In this document: positions 1 to 10,246 of the stretch, piece after piece
Position numbering within the stretch: the stretch's first letter is position 1
How the letters are laid out: every line of letters starts with the position of its first letter
NCBI RefSeq assembly: GCF_963169125.1
Contig: NC_084793.1
Location: 44,635,578 to 44,699,577 of the forward strand
Direction of reading: 5' to 3'
Origin: Humulus lupulus
Lineage: Eukaryota > Streptophyta > Magnoliopsida > Rosales > Cannabaceae
DNA: 64,000 nucleotides
Program-made: the position numbers and the translations under genes
The notes under the pieces: generated by a model
What the model was told of the DNA's origin: nothing
Databases searched by the model: none
Seen by the model: the letters and a program-made list of their open reading frames with translations, nothing else

Positions 1-481
1 ATATTACCGCAGCGTGGAGCTCAACACTCTTCTCGTAAAGAGTGTTGCAGTCTTTGGCATTGTTCAGAAACTGCCAGTGAGGAGCATCAAAGCTCCCAAG
101 CTTTGGCCCACCCGAGACAGGATGTCCGAGCCTAGTGTTGCTCAGTGGGATCTAGCAGCATTGTCGACCACATCTCGTCAACATGAGTAGAGATCGAGAG
201 CAGTGGTGTCTTCGAGGACGAGGATTTCTTCGGAGGCAGGCCAGCTGGGGGATTGGCTTGGGATGTAGAAGGAGCCGGGGGTAGGGTCTACGAGGAAGTC
301 CCGACCAGGGCAGATGGACTTAGAGCTGAGCTCGGAACAACCGGAGCCGGGGGAGGTGGTGTTTTCTTGGTCCTCTTAAGGACCTTGGCAGGCCGGTTAG
401 TCTTTTGTGACCCCCTGGGATGCTTACTCCTCTTGGCTCCTCCACTCTCAAGGATGTTGTCGAGATCGGAGTCCATCTCGC

Positions 482-580
482 CTGCACAGTTACACTGCAA
501 AATGAGTTATCAAAAAATAAAGTAACTCAGCATAATACAAACATACATGGGATAAAAAGACAAGTGGGGAGAAACCTAAC
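482..580 (-). other. Possible second intron of the antisense gene
   Basis: On the minus strand a GTTAGG donor at 580 and a GTGCAG acceptor ending at 482 would join the Ser-rich end of one open stretch in frame to the stretch beginning SEMDSDLDNILESGG. The donor is weaker than GTAAGT, and another acceptor lies 13 bases upstream on the minus strand, so the exact limits are uncertain. Confidence 0.4.
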
Positions 581-1228
581 TGGAACTCTCCCCTGAGCCT
601 GAGCTCGGCGACCATGAAATTCCCCCATCTTCAGAAGAGGCGGGGGGAGTACCCTCCCTATAGGTGGACGTCAACCTCGAAAGGTCCCTATAGTCGTTGG
701 TCCCATATTGGATGGCTATTCCGTTCCATACCTCATTTAGGCTATACATGGTGTCGTATTTCCCGAGCCAACTATCAAACCTATGAACCCGTTCATCTAC
801 CCAAGACCATACATAAAAATGGTTCTTATCGTCCTCACACAATACTAACCTATCGGGTTTATGCTTTAGTAGGGAAGGGGAACACATGTTCGAGCTAAGA
901 ATGATTGTACCTTGCTCATCCTAGCCCGAGCTTAAGGCCTTGTCGTTGGCCTCATTCCCCGATTGTGGACTCCTGTGACAAACTGGAGGCAGAGGCCTCA
1001 CCTCTCTTCTCGGGGGAAGGTTGCCGGTTGGCAGAGGAACGAGCTCCCACCAGTTGTATTTCTTATTGGACCAGTCCGATGTAGACTGATCCTCCCCTAA
1101 GAGCCCACATGCCTGGAGCTTGTCTTCATGCAGGAGGTATGAAAGGGGTCTCCTGCCATAAGGAAGTTGGAGCAGAGTCTCTCTGTGCTCCTTCATCTCA
1201 TCAGTGGGAGTAGGGCGATGATAGTTGG

Positions 1229-1308
1229 CTGAAAAGTTAAGCACATATTAGCTAAGCACGAGCCTAAAGCAAAGTTCGAGCACAAAAGAAGGAGGTTGAA
1301 ATACTTAC
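1229..1308 (-). other. Predicted 80-bp GT-AG intron in the antisense gene
   Basis: The minus-strand donor is GTAAGTATTTC (first base at 1308). The acceptor is TTAACTTTTCAG, ending at 1229. Removing the interval joins two open stretches in the same frame (phase 1). The intron of the middle Tat element at 39183-39104 has the same length and lies at the corresponding point. Confidence 0.7.
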
Positions 1309-2900
1309 GAATCCGTCTGAATGAATATAATCGAGATGGGGCTAGGCCATCTGTCCAGAAGAAGGCCTTCTTGAAATCAAGAGGATGGTTGGGAAGATCT
1401 TCAAACATCTTTTTCTCCTTGGGATAGCTCGAGAGATAATAGAAGCCATCTCCTCCTCGAGCTCGGAAGGGATTGCTTTTCAAGCAAAAGAGATACAAGA
1501 TCTCTTCAAGAGAAGGTCCTTCCCACTTCAGCTCGTGGTAAAGCGACCTTAGGGCGGACAGAACCCTATAAGAATTGGTGTTGAGCTAGAAGGGAGCCAG
1601 CCCAACATAGTCCAAGAAGCCTTTAAAGAAGGACTTCAAAGGCAGAACAGCTCCTGCCTTCATGTGCTCATGGCTCCAAGTTGCATACCTCAGCTTATTG
1701 TCAGGGTTTCCATCCCCCGGAGCACGACAACTCTGCTCGTGGGAAATCGGAGCTTGGCACCTAAGCGAGCCCGACAGTCCCAAGCCGTGGAGGGCCAGAA
1801 TGTCAAATATCTGTCCTAGCGACATGACCGAACTCCAATAATGTTCAGCCTCAAAAAATTTCCTCCTCGGCTGCGAAGTAGAGGGTTCTCCCATCAGTGA
1901 GAATCAAAGATCTCTCGGCTTGTACGTGACTGTCACTTTCAGCCTGGGATCGAGGGGAATTGGTCTAGGCTCGGAGTCCAAATCTGGGTAAAGAGCCTCT
2001 TGGAGAACTTTTATTTTCCTCTTTATGTCCTCGACGATCTGACGTCGGTAGTGAGCTTGGGTTTCTTCTTGTTCACGTGCTAGCTCGTGCTCGCGAATCA
2101 GGCGCTGGTTCCGGGAAAACAACGACTCCGGGCTTGAATTTTTTGGCGAGTATGGGATTGCAAGCAATGACCCCCACCGTTTTTCCAGATTCTATGACAT
2201 CTAGCAAGAAAGAAAAAATGGTGAGGGCCATGCACGCAAGGGATCAAGAATAATGATCTGGATGGTTCAAGATCGAAAGTGCTTGGATATGAAATGAGCT
2301 CGATCAAGGGGACCTGACTAGCATCAAGGTGTGTATTTCACGAGAAAGGGAGGAAAGTGGAGTTAATTTAAAAAAAAAAATCCTGAAATATCAGGGAAAA
2401 AAGGTGGCGGCTATTCAAAAGTGGTATTTTTGGGAATCGTGCATTCTTTAAAACCCAGATTTTGTACCCGATATCTTGGTATGCAAGATATGTCTTCTGA
2501 AATTTGAAAACCCAGAAAAAAGACCATATTTGGGTTTTCCTACATATGAACTAGAATTAGAACCAGTAATGTGGAAACCTAAACCAAATATCAATCAGTC
2601 GAAGCATCCTGGTGACTAAAAGGCAACAGAAGCAGAAACACACATAAAAAAGGAAAAAATATATAAAGCCAGGAACAGATACTTACACACTGTAGATGGT
2701 GGTTGCAGAGAGACAGATGATTGAAGGAGAGGCTGCAAGTACACTCTCACGGTCTCGAACAAGCTGATGGTTCTTTGTTTCTTTGGCTGAGAAAACATAT
2801 AAAAACAAAGCAAGTTTCTTTCTGAGTTTGCTTTTGGTTTTCTTTCCTTTTTTTTTTCCTCTGATAAACATAAAAATGAAAGGAGGAAGACGACTGGAGT

Positions 2901-2911
2901 CTTATTTATAG
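2901..2911 (-). promoter_or_regulatory. Antisense TATA box for the extra gene
   Basis: The minus strand reads CTATAAATAAG about 700 bases upstream of the antisense ATG. Downstream on the same strand is a strong donor, GTAAGTATCTG (first base at 2686). Paired with the acceptor ending at 2201 it would make a 5'-leader intron of about 486 bases. The middle Tat element has a TATA box at a similar distance from its antisense ATG (40489-40498). The stretch 2201-3147 otherwise holds only homopolymer-rich noncoding sequence. Confidence 0.5.
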
Positions 2912-3163
2912 GTCTGGGGGAATGCAAAGGGTCAGATCAATCTGGGCCATTGGCCAGATTCCGTATCAGATCAAGCGACTAGGAACCCACGTAGCAGGCG
3001 GATAGACGTGGGCAGGTTTCCAAGGTACTCAAGTACTTTGAGTGGGCAATACCCAGCTGACGCGTGTCCACACTCGAGTATGTTTGATGGAACAATTCCC
3101 TACGGAAGCAGTTCAAAAGTTTCCTTCTCATAGGATTCGAACTAATACTTTTGAGGGGCAAAC

Positions 3164-3992
3164 CGTTACTCCCAAATTTCGAGACATGAGATTATGACCT
3201 CGAAATTTGATCTCGTCAAGTGTGAGCTCGGAACATATAAAATGCATATTTAAGGTCCAGTTGTAAAACCCTCGAGGCAAGACGGCAAGCTCGAAGGCGT
3301 GTAAGTTTGAAATTGTTTCTAAGCTCGAAAGAACATAGCAGCGGGATACATCCGTTGTCGAGTGCCTCCAAATTAGGCGGTCTGAGCTTAAAGGGATACG
3401 AGTTTGAAATGTGACAGCCTCGATGGCATTTGTTTGCTCCGAGTAAGTCTCGGAATAAGAAGGCCACTTCGCAACCTACCTGTAGACCTTGGTTGATAGA
3501 ATGCTGGTTGCTGACCTCGAAGACTTGATGAGTCATCTAAAGTAACGTGTCTCCCACAATTAAAGATATTTATTGTTGTAACTTCCTTACATTAAAGGGA
3601 TATTAACTAGTCTGTTATGTGTCTCCTGGTCTTTAGGGGACGTTTCCTTGAATATAGGAGTTACAGAATTTAATGTCATTATTCCCATTAATGAAGAGGA
3701 GTATCTTCCCGAAATATGTGGGAACGAACTCTGAAAACTCTCTATAAATAGAGATGTTATGAACATTTGAAGGGGACGGAATTTTGTTATCTTGAGAGAA
3801 TTTCTGGAGAATTCATCCCTGAAGGATTTCCAGAAAACTCCAAAGTCCTAATAAAAAAGACTCGTGGACTAGGCAGAGTTAACTGCTAAACCACGTAAAA
3901 AATCCTCATTGTTATACTATACTATTCATCTTTGCCATAATTTTATTGTTTACATGCTCTACATTTTAAGTTGACGAAAAACAGCGTCAACA
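3164..3992 (+). repeat. 3' LTR of the left Tat element
   Basis: The LTR follows a purine-rich tract (ttgaggggcaaa) and ends in gtcaaca. The expected TG start reads CG (cgttactccc), matching tgttataccc in the related LTR at 55689, so a T-to-C change or misplacement by a base is possible. A TATA box (tctataaatagag) lies at about 3741-3753. Polyadenylation-like AT-rich sequence follows. No matching target duplication can be tested because the 5' end is outside the window. Confidence 0.8.
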
Positions 3993-5998
3993 AGATTTAA
4001 GTGGTAATTATTTGGGACACTCGAGGAATTAGCGGGAATTGGGAGCAAATGACCAAAATACCTTTATAATGTTTAAAGGCTTAGGTTTAAATGGGAGGGA
4101 AAAATGGTCATTTGATGGTTAAAAGGGGATAAGGGTCATTTCTGCTTTTGGCCTTAGTGGGATTTGTAAAATGTGTTAGAAACAAAAAAGAAAGAAAGAA
4201 AGAAGAAAAACAGAGACTCCTTTTCCCTCTCCCTATCGATCACATTCTCTCTCACTCTCCTTGAAGATTTTTGAAGCTGTAACTCATAGGAAGCTTAGGC
4301 TGGAGCTTGGGGCTAGGGTCCTTGGTGAAGCTAGAGGGTTTAGCAGGAATCAGCTACTCAATTGAGGTAAGGTTTAAAGGTTTTGATGAGTTTTCTGAGC
4401 TTTGTTAGAGTTGATTTCTGAACTTGTGTTTTGGATGGAAGTTAATGGAATTAAGCTTTGGGAACTGAGGAGCGAAAGGCTAGAAGGGCTTAGAGGGAAA
4501 CCTAGGGTCGAATTCCCCATTAAAGGTAAGGATTTATGAGCTTGACCATTTGAGTTGCTGGGTTGATTCTGGTTTTTCTGATGAGTTCTTGAGTGTTAAG
4601 TTAAATTCTTGCTTTCTTTGTTTGATGGTGCATGTGGCCAAATTTAAGGTTGTTGGGCTATGTGGGATGAGATGTAGTGGATGGTAGGCTTATTTTGAAG
4701 TGTAGTTGAGGTTTGGAAGGGTTTCATGGATTTTTGGCTCGGGAAAATTCAAAGGAAAACTCAGGGGAATTTTCAGTGCTGTCTGTAGCGCTAGTAGTAA
4801 AGCACTATAGCGCTATGCCTGGGTTTTCTGGGGGATTTTTCCTTTTCTTTTAGCGCTGTAGCACCCACCTTGTGGTGATGTAGCACTACCCTGCCTTCAG
4901 AAGTGGATTTTTGGGTATTTTCTTAGGGTTTTCGCCCGGGGGATCGGGGTTTGATTCCACCACCCTGTTTGGTGGAATTAGGGCTTCCCGAGGGCTCGAG
5001 ATTGGTCCCGAGATTAGGTTATGAGATTGAATGTTAATGAGGGTCCCATGTTACGCTTGTGACTAGGTGTACGCTAGGGCTCAGACGGGATCGTGCTCGA
5101 GGGTCGTCTCAATTAATTAAAGCGCTCGGAATCACAGGTAAACTGCACCTGGTTATGTGATTATGTTGGGACTAAGAGCTCCCTATATTTGTATGTGATG
5201 TCATGAGATGGTATTATGCCATGGGGACATGTGATAAATGGCCTAAGAGTGCCAGAATCAACATTTGCGCACAGGGTGCGACTCGGCTACTGGTAGCTAA
5301 GGTTAAGTACATAATCACTGAGCTCGGCCTAAGCGAGCCGGAGTTAGTGGGATAATCAGAGGGTGCGGCCTAAGGGTGCCGACCCTGGATTTTAGTGTGA
5401 TATGTTATTGTTGTTTAAACTAATGATTGTGATGAGTTTGTTATCTGAATAACTGATTACCGGTTTGTAGATTGATATCACTGTTTATGTGAGCAATATG
5501 ACCTGTTGTATATCTGATTGATGATTTGTGAATTATCTGTCTGTTGGTTGTCGCTTATGATATGCATTACAGTTTTCTTGCTAGGCCTTGGCTCATGGGT
5601 GCTACGTGGTGCAAGTAAAGGCAAGGGCAAGTTGGACCAGTTCTGAGTTAGAGAGCTTTGAGGCTGAATGTACATAGTCAGCTGATCGGCTACCATGGCC
5701 AAGGAGTGGTACCGGATAGGAGAACCTTAAATGTCTATTTTTCCCTTAGAGAGGCCAGTAGCAGTATATAACCTGGAAATTTTTGTAAACTGTCTTTTAA
5801 ACTCTATTTCTTTTGGGATCCGATGGATGAAATGTTATTAAAATGAAATGTATCTTTTATGAACAAAATTTTTTAACCCTAGTTCAATTATAGCTTCAAT
5901 GACACGTTTTTAAATAAATGACTTGGTTAGCAAGTCTTGCACCTTTATAAACACACTGTGTAGCGGCCTTGGCTACCCAGGGCGTTCCAACTTCACCA
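3993..5998 (+). mobile_element. Chromovirus-like LTR relic
   Basis: About 2 kb of noncoding sequence with the look of a long plant Gypsy LTR. It has a pyrimidine-rich leader at 4215-4262, the marker block ttgctaggccttggctcatgggt near 5578 that recurs at 7400, and an end reading gggcgttccaac near 5990, close to the usual gggcgttaca. A palindrome-rich patch lies at 4780-4880. The TG start is not evident, so it is probably 5'-truncated. No coding sequence is seen. Confidence 0.5.
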
Positions 5999-7720
5999 TT
6001 ATCTTGAATTCAAATCTTAGAGAAAGGTAAAGGAATTTATACTTTTGTTCTTCATGTGTTCTTGATGAAAATTTTGGGGTTTTGCTTTATTTTTGTAAAT
6101 TGATGATTCTAGGTTATTTAGATGAGTGTATTGATGATAGAAACATGTTTAGGAATTTATTTGAGGCTTATATTTAAACTGAAAGCTATTGAATTAATTG
6201 GATTTCAAAATTGGAGAAAGTGGGTTTTAGAACCCCTAGAATTTTAATTCTTGATTTGAGACTTGGATTTGATGTTTCGATGCTACCTATATGATGTATG
6301 TAGTGTTTTATAAACTAATTTGGTGCAAAGTTTTGAGTCCCCTAGTGTTTTGAGATGTTTGGGGTCGAAATGGTTGAGAAATCGCAAAAATTTCTGGGTT
6401 TTTTTGCACTGGCGCCGCGGCTCAAGTGGATGAGTGTCGCAGTGCAATTGCATCTCATTTGGGCTTTGAAATTCTCTCTGACTTCGGTAGCACCGCGGTC
6501 CTTTCAGGAGGGCGCTGTGGTGCAAATACATTTTCTGGTTACGATTTTTCGGGTTTCGTATTTTGACCACAACTTTTGACCCTGATGTCAGATTTGGAAG
6601 TTCTTTATATGGTTGCAATGCTTGTGAAAATATCTACAATTATAGAACCTAAACCAAGTTTATATGTGAATATTTTAGAGTCTTACTTGGGATCTAAGCT
6701 TGGTAGTAAGCGAATTCAATGGATTTTGATGGGTAACCTTAGGGGATCTTAAGCAAAGGTTCTTAGGACTTAATTGGATATATTTAAGGTCTAATTGGAG
6801 CCTATAATTTTGTTACAAAAGTAATGGTTAGTTTTGGTTTAAGGAGAAACTAAACCTACACTTTATTGTTTGTGACATAGGGTTGTTTAAAGAGGCTTGA
6901 AGGAGATCGCACTTGGGTTGTTATCAATTAATTGTTGGAGTTAAGGTAAGAAAAGTGGATAATTGCATGCAGAGAGTATGTTTGGTATTCGTTCTTGCTT
7001 ATTGTTTTATGCTTGACATTATTCATACTATGATAGTATGGTTAACGATATGCTTCGGTTTTGGCCATGATACATGTTTGGATATATGCATGTATGGACT
7101 GTTATGAGCACGAGTGTTATTAGGTCTTTATATTATGATGATTTATGAATTTACAAACTATATAGACATGCTTGTATATGCATGTTGATTTAACTTGAGT
7201 GTACGGACTGAAGGGGTTGTCGCAAGGGCAGTGGGCCGTTGCAAGAGCGGTATTTTTGGATTATAATGAGATGCATATGTTGTATTGTGTTACATTGAAA
7301 TATGCATTATGATGTTATATTTTATGATTGTGTTGAATATAATGTGTTTATGAATTGGTTATGTTTTGGGCTTGAGGGTTGTGTCCTATATAGCTCTTCT
7401 TGCTGGGCCTTGGCTCACGGGTACTCTATATGCAGGTAAAGAAAAAGGCAAGTAATGAGTCAGAGAGCTACGGTATCGTGAGTACATGTTAGGGACAATG
7501 TGACTATGGGTCCACTGGATGTATAATGTTATGTTTTAATCAAGTACTTTGGTTGTAAAATAACTATGAAATTCTGGAGTCTCCATTTTCTTTTGATTAA
7601 TACTGTTTTGAAGGAAGTTTTACTTTCTTTTAAATCAAATAAAGTAAACTAATGGTATTTTGGGTGAAAGTAAGTACTTTTATGTCACGTAAGCAACCCT
7701 CAATAAGTTGAGGTGTTACA
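5999..7720 (+). mobile_element. Second chromovirus-like LTR relic
   Basis: Noncoding sequence ending in aggtgttaca at 7720, the typical 3' end of this LTR class. It shares with the preceding relic the ordered block ttgctgggccttggctcacgggt followed by caggtaaagaaaaaggcaag. GC-rich palindromic words (ggcgccgcgg, accgcggt) lie at 6411-6500. The 5' boundary is not defined, and no protein-coding stretch is credible. Confidence 0.5.
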
Positions 7721-7981
7721 AGAAAGTTATTAATAATAGTTTTAGACTATTATTAATTGAGATGTTTACTCTATTTAACTAACTGAATTTGTGATTCTCG
7801 CCTACCGGGACACATGTATTCATGGCTAGTTAAAATACCTTAGAAATAGTAGATATGTATTTTTTTTAGTATTTTACATATCTATGCATATTTTATATGT
7901 TTGAGCTATTTCTGAATATGTATGTGATTAAAAGTTTGTTGAACAACACATTGATTTATACGTATTGATAATTGTAGCTCT
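7721..7981. other. Noncoding junction with a short hairpin
   Basis: No gene is seen. A perfect inverted repeat of 10 bases (7730-7739 with 7747-7756, loop of 7) lies next to the LTR end. The remainder should be the leader of the Copia element that follows, but I find no recognisable 5' LTR or primer binding site. Confidence 0.4.
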
Positions 7982-8801
7982 ATGTCGAATCTCATTATCT
8001 CCCCTCTCTCCAAGGAACTTCTCACTGGAGAGAATTTTCCTAAATGGAAATAAATTGATCGGAGACAACTCCAAGTTTGTTATGACTGAAGTTTTCTCTG
8101 ACTTCCCTAGTGATTTATATTCAAAAGAATAAAGGGAGAAGTACGAGCGTTGGCTCGCTGCCAACAACAAAGCCAATGCGTACATGCTAGCAAGCATGTC
8201 AGACATGCTAAGGAAGAAGCTGGAGGATGTCGAAACTTCCTATGAAATCATAGAGCAACTTAAGGAAATGTTCAGACACAAATCTGGACAAGCTCATTTT
8301 GAGGCAATGAAGAAGTATCCTAATGCCAAGATGGCGCCTGGAATGCATGTTCGTGATCACTTTGTTAATATGACTAACTACTTTCAAGAGGCAGAATTGC
8401 ACAGAGCCACCATAGACGAGGAAACTCAAGTGAGGCTTATTCTGAATAGTCTTACTCCCAGTTTTCTTCCATTCACCACCAACTACTTACTAAACAAACT
8501 GAAGTACGGAATGACTCAACTCATGAACGAGCTTCAAATGTTTGAAGGTATCAATGGTGGACCAAGTAAGGGACATGACAAGAAGCCTGCAGCTGCCACT
8601 GAGGTAGCTCCTAGAGAAGCTAACTTAGCTTCATCTTCAAAGAGCAACAAGAGGAATAAGAGAAAGAACAAGAAGGGAAAGGCCATAGCTACTGCAAAAC
8701 CAGCTGGAGGTGCTGCAAAATTTGCTGGGGCAAAACCCGTTGCTAAGAAAGCCAAAGGAGCATGTTTCCAATACAAGGAGTTTGGGCATTGGAAAAAGTA
8801 T
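7982..8801 (+). pseudogene. gag: Copia element 1: gag, interrupted
   Basis: The reading frame starts MSNLIISPLSKELLTGENFPKWK, the usual start of a Copia gag, and is then stopped and frameshifted. A long stretch from 8184 carries MLASMSDMLRKKLED and a Lys-rich tail (KSNKRNKRKNKKGK). The C-terminal zinc knuckle is decayed: CFQYKEFGHWKK keeps the first Cys and the His, but the second Cys is Tyr. A CACTA-type element begins at 8802 inside this motif. Removing the insert and one copy of the TAT duplication restores the frame into FPTLKASGTQG, so the insertion is later than the gag. It is not functional. Confidence 0.8.
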
Positions 8802-10243
8802 CACTACTACAAATATAGGGTTTCTTTGCACTTTTTTTTCAATCTAAAATAAAAAGCGCAGAGAAAATGATTGAAGGACACTTAGGAATTATGTTACTGC
8901 GGTTTTTTTTAAAACGCAATGTAAAGTAGGAAAAGTGGGAAGTGAAAACTTTTTCTCTGCGGTTTTCTTTAAAAAAACGCAGAGAACAGTTGCACTACTT
9001 TTCTCCGCGGTTTTTTAAGAAAACCGCAGAGAAATAAAGACTTTTCTCTACGGTTTTATTGAAAAAACCGCAGAGAAAAGTATTGTAATTTTTCAAAACT
9101 TTTACCAAGCATAACTTTGTGCTCGATTGTCCGTTTTGGGTATTTTTTTTTTAACTTTGATATTTTTTAGAGATCTATTCAAAGAAAAGTATTTTCTTTG
9201 GATAGATCTCAAAAAAATATCAAAGTTAAAAAAGACAATCAAAATGGACAACTGAGCACAAAGTTATGCTTGGTAAAAGTTTATAAAAATTACAATACTT
9301 TTCTCTGCGGTTTTTTTTAGAAAACCGCAAAGAAAAGTCTTTCTTTCTCTGCAGTTTTCTTAAGAAAACCCGCGGAGAAAAGGTTCCAGACCTATATATA
9401 TACTCATTCTTCCCCACAAGGTTCGTAAACCTACTTCATTTCGTAAAAAACTTCTTCAACAGCGGCGGTATGTCTTTCAACCTTAATTTTACTATTTTTT
9501 TCATCATTTTTAGCTAAATCTTAGTTAAAAACTCAAGTAGATGCTTGATATTTGTCTATTTTCAGGTTTTTGGTAGTAAAAATAGTTAGGATTTTGTTGA
9601 AAAATTGTCCATTTTCACTGTATTTTTGGGCATACATTGTGTTTTTGAGCTTCAAAATAGGTAATGATCTATATATCTTTGTTTGTATAGTTTTTTGTTT
9701 TTTTTTTCATCATTATTTTTAGAGTTTATTTTGTGTGAAATAGACAAATAGAAATCAAAATTTTGAGAGGTTTTTCATAAATCATTAATTTGGTTGCTGA
9801 ATTTCTTTTCTTCAGATTTTTCGGTGACAAAACTTGAAAATTTTGTTTTTTTTTTTTTTCAGGTTTTCAAATTTTCTTTGTATGCAGCTAGATAGATCTC
9901 GAAAAAATACCGAAGTTAAAAAAAAACACTAAAAATGGACAACTGAGCACAAAGTTATGCTTCGTCAAAGTTTTGAAAAATTGCAATACTTTCCTCTGCG
10001 ATTTTTTCAATAAAACTGCGGAGAAAAGTCTTTCTTTCTCAGCGGTTGTTTTAAAAAAACCGCGGAGAAAATTACATCTTTCTCTGCGATTGGCTTATTA
10101 CAACCGCAGAGAAAGATGTTCTTTCTCCACGATTGGCATACCACTTTTCTCTGCGGTCGAATACACTGCGTTTTTCAGTACTCTCGAAAACCGCAGTGTA
10201 TTAAGTAAAAAAACCACAGAGAAAAGCCTTTTTTGTAGTAGTG
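8802..10243. mobile_element. Non-autonomous CACTA-type DNA transposon with 3-bp target duplication
   Basis: The ends are CACTACTACAAA (8802) and TTTGTAGTAGTG (10243), a 12-bp perfect terminal inverted repeat. They are flanked by TAT at 8799-8801 and 10244-10246. CACTA ends and 3-bp duplications are the signature of the CACTA/EnSpm superfamily. Both flanks are packed with subterminal units of the form TTTCTCTGCGGTTTT, many immediately followed by their own reverse complement. The central part (about 9380-9890) has a TATA-like tatatatact and a leader-like stretch, perhaps left from an autonomous parent. No transposase is encoded in its 1,442 bp, so mobility would need help in trans. Confidence 0.85.
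9060..9312. repeat. Large inverted repeat inside the CACTA element
   Basis: About 120 bases (roughly 9066-9184) are repeated in inverted orientation at about 9190-9310, centred near 9186 on ctttgaatag/ctttggatag arms. The arms include a cataactttgtgctc word and flanking CTCTGCGG units. A third, direct copy of the right arm lies at about 9893-10000. RNA across this region would fold into a long hairpin. Confidence 0.75.
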
Positions 10244-10246
10244 TAT

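Larger units (their letters stand above)
1..2200 (-). pseudogene. Antisense extra gene of Tat element (putative gypsy-type transposon protein), spliced, C-terminal end cut by window
   Basis: Read on the minus strand, the start is the ATG at 2200, directly after a splice-acceptor-like TTGCTAG. Exon 1 (2200-1309) contains KSFFKGFLDYVGLAPF and EILYLFCLKSNPF, which resemble the plant 'putative gypsy type transposon' family (Pfam Transposase_28, by recall). A GT-AG intron at 1308-1229 joins in frame to exon 2, which holds NYHRPTPTDEMKEH and LPYGRRPLSYLLHED. A second likely intron is 580-482, followed by a Lys/Ser/Pro-rich exon running off the left edge. In-frame stops lie near 2194, 1904, 1583 and 921, each a possible single C-to-T change, and a frameshift is likely near the left edge. 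The function of this protein is unknown; it is not a conventional transposase. The exon structure is my inference. Confidence 0.75.
1..3992 (+). mobile_element. Tat-lineage Ty3/Gypsy LTR retrotransposon, 3' part
   Basis: The plus-strand gag-pol of this element would lie left of the window. Inside the window are its antisense extra gene (minus strand), the leader of that gene, a polypurine tract at about 3148-3163 and the 3' LTR. Assignment to the Tat lineage rests on the antisense gene placed between pol and the 3' LTR, which is characteristic of that lineage, and on the similarity of this LTR to the 5' LTR at 55689-56483. The two look like members of one family; shared blocks include the TATA region, the actcgtggactaggcag block and the gtcaaca end. 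Confidence 0.85.

Noticed and set aside
253..525. Plus-strand frame of 90 codons at the left end
   Set aside because: The complementary strand of the antisense gene's Ser/Pro/Lys-rich exon. The minus-strand frame has better composition and context.
6283..7107. Frames of 64-111 codons in the second LTR relic
   Set aside because: Noncoding LTR context, no recognised motifs and overlapping frames on both strands.
9420..9890. Captured host gene fragment inside the CACTA element
   Set aside because: A TATA-like word and leader-like sequence are present but no coding resemblance; a leftover of the autonomous parent is simpler.
8840..10235. CRISPR-like array because of regularly repeated CTCTGCGGTTTT units
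   Set aside because: Spacing is irregular, units alternate in orientation, and they lie within CACTA-type terminal repeats in plant DNA.
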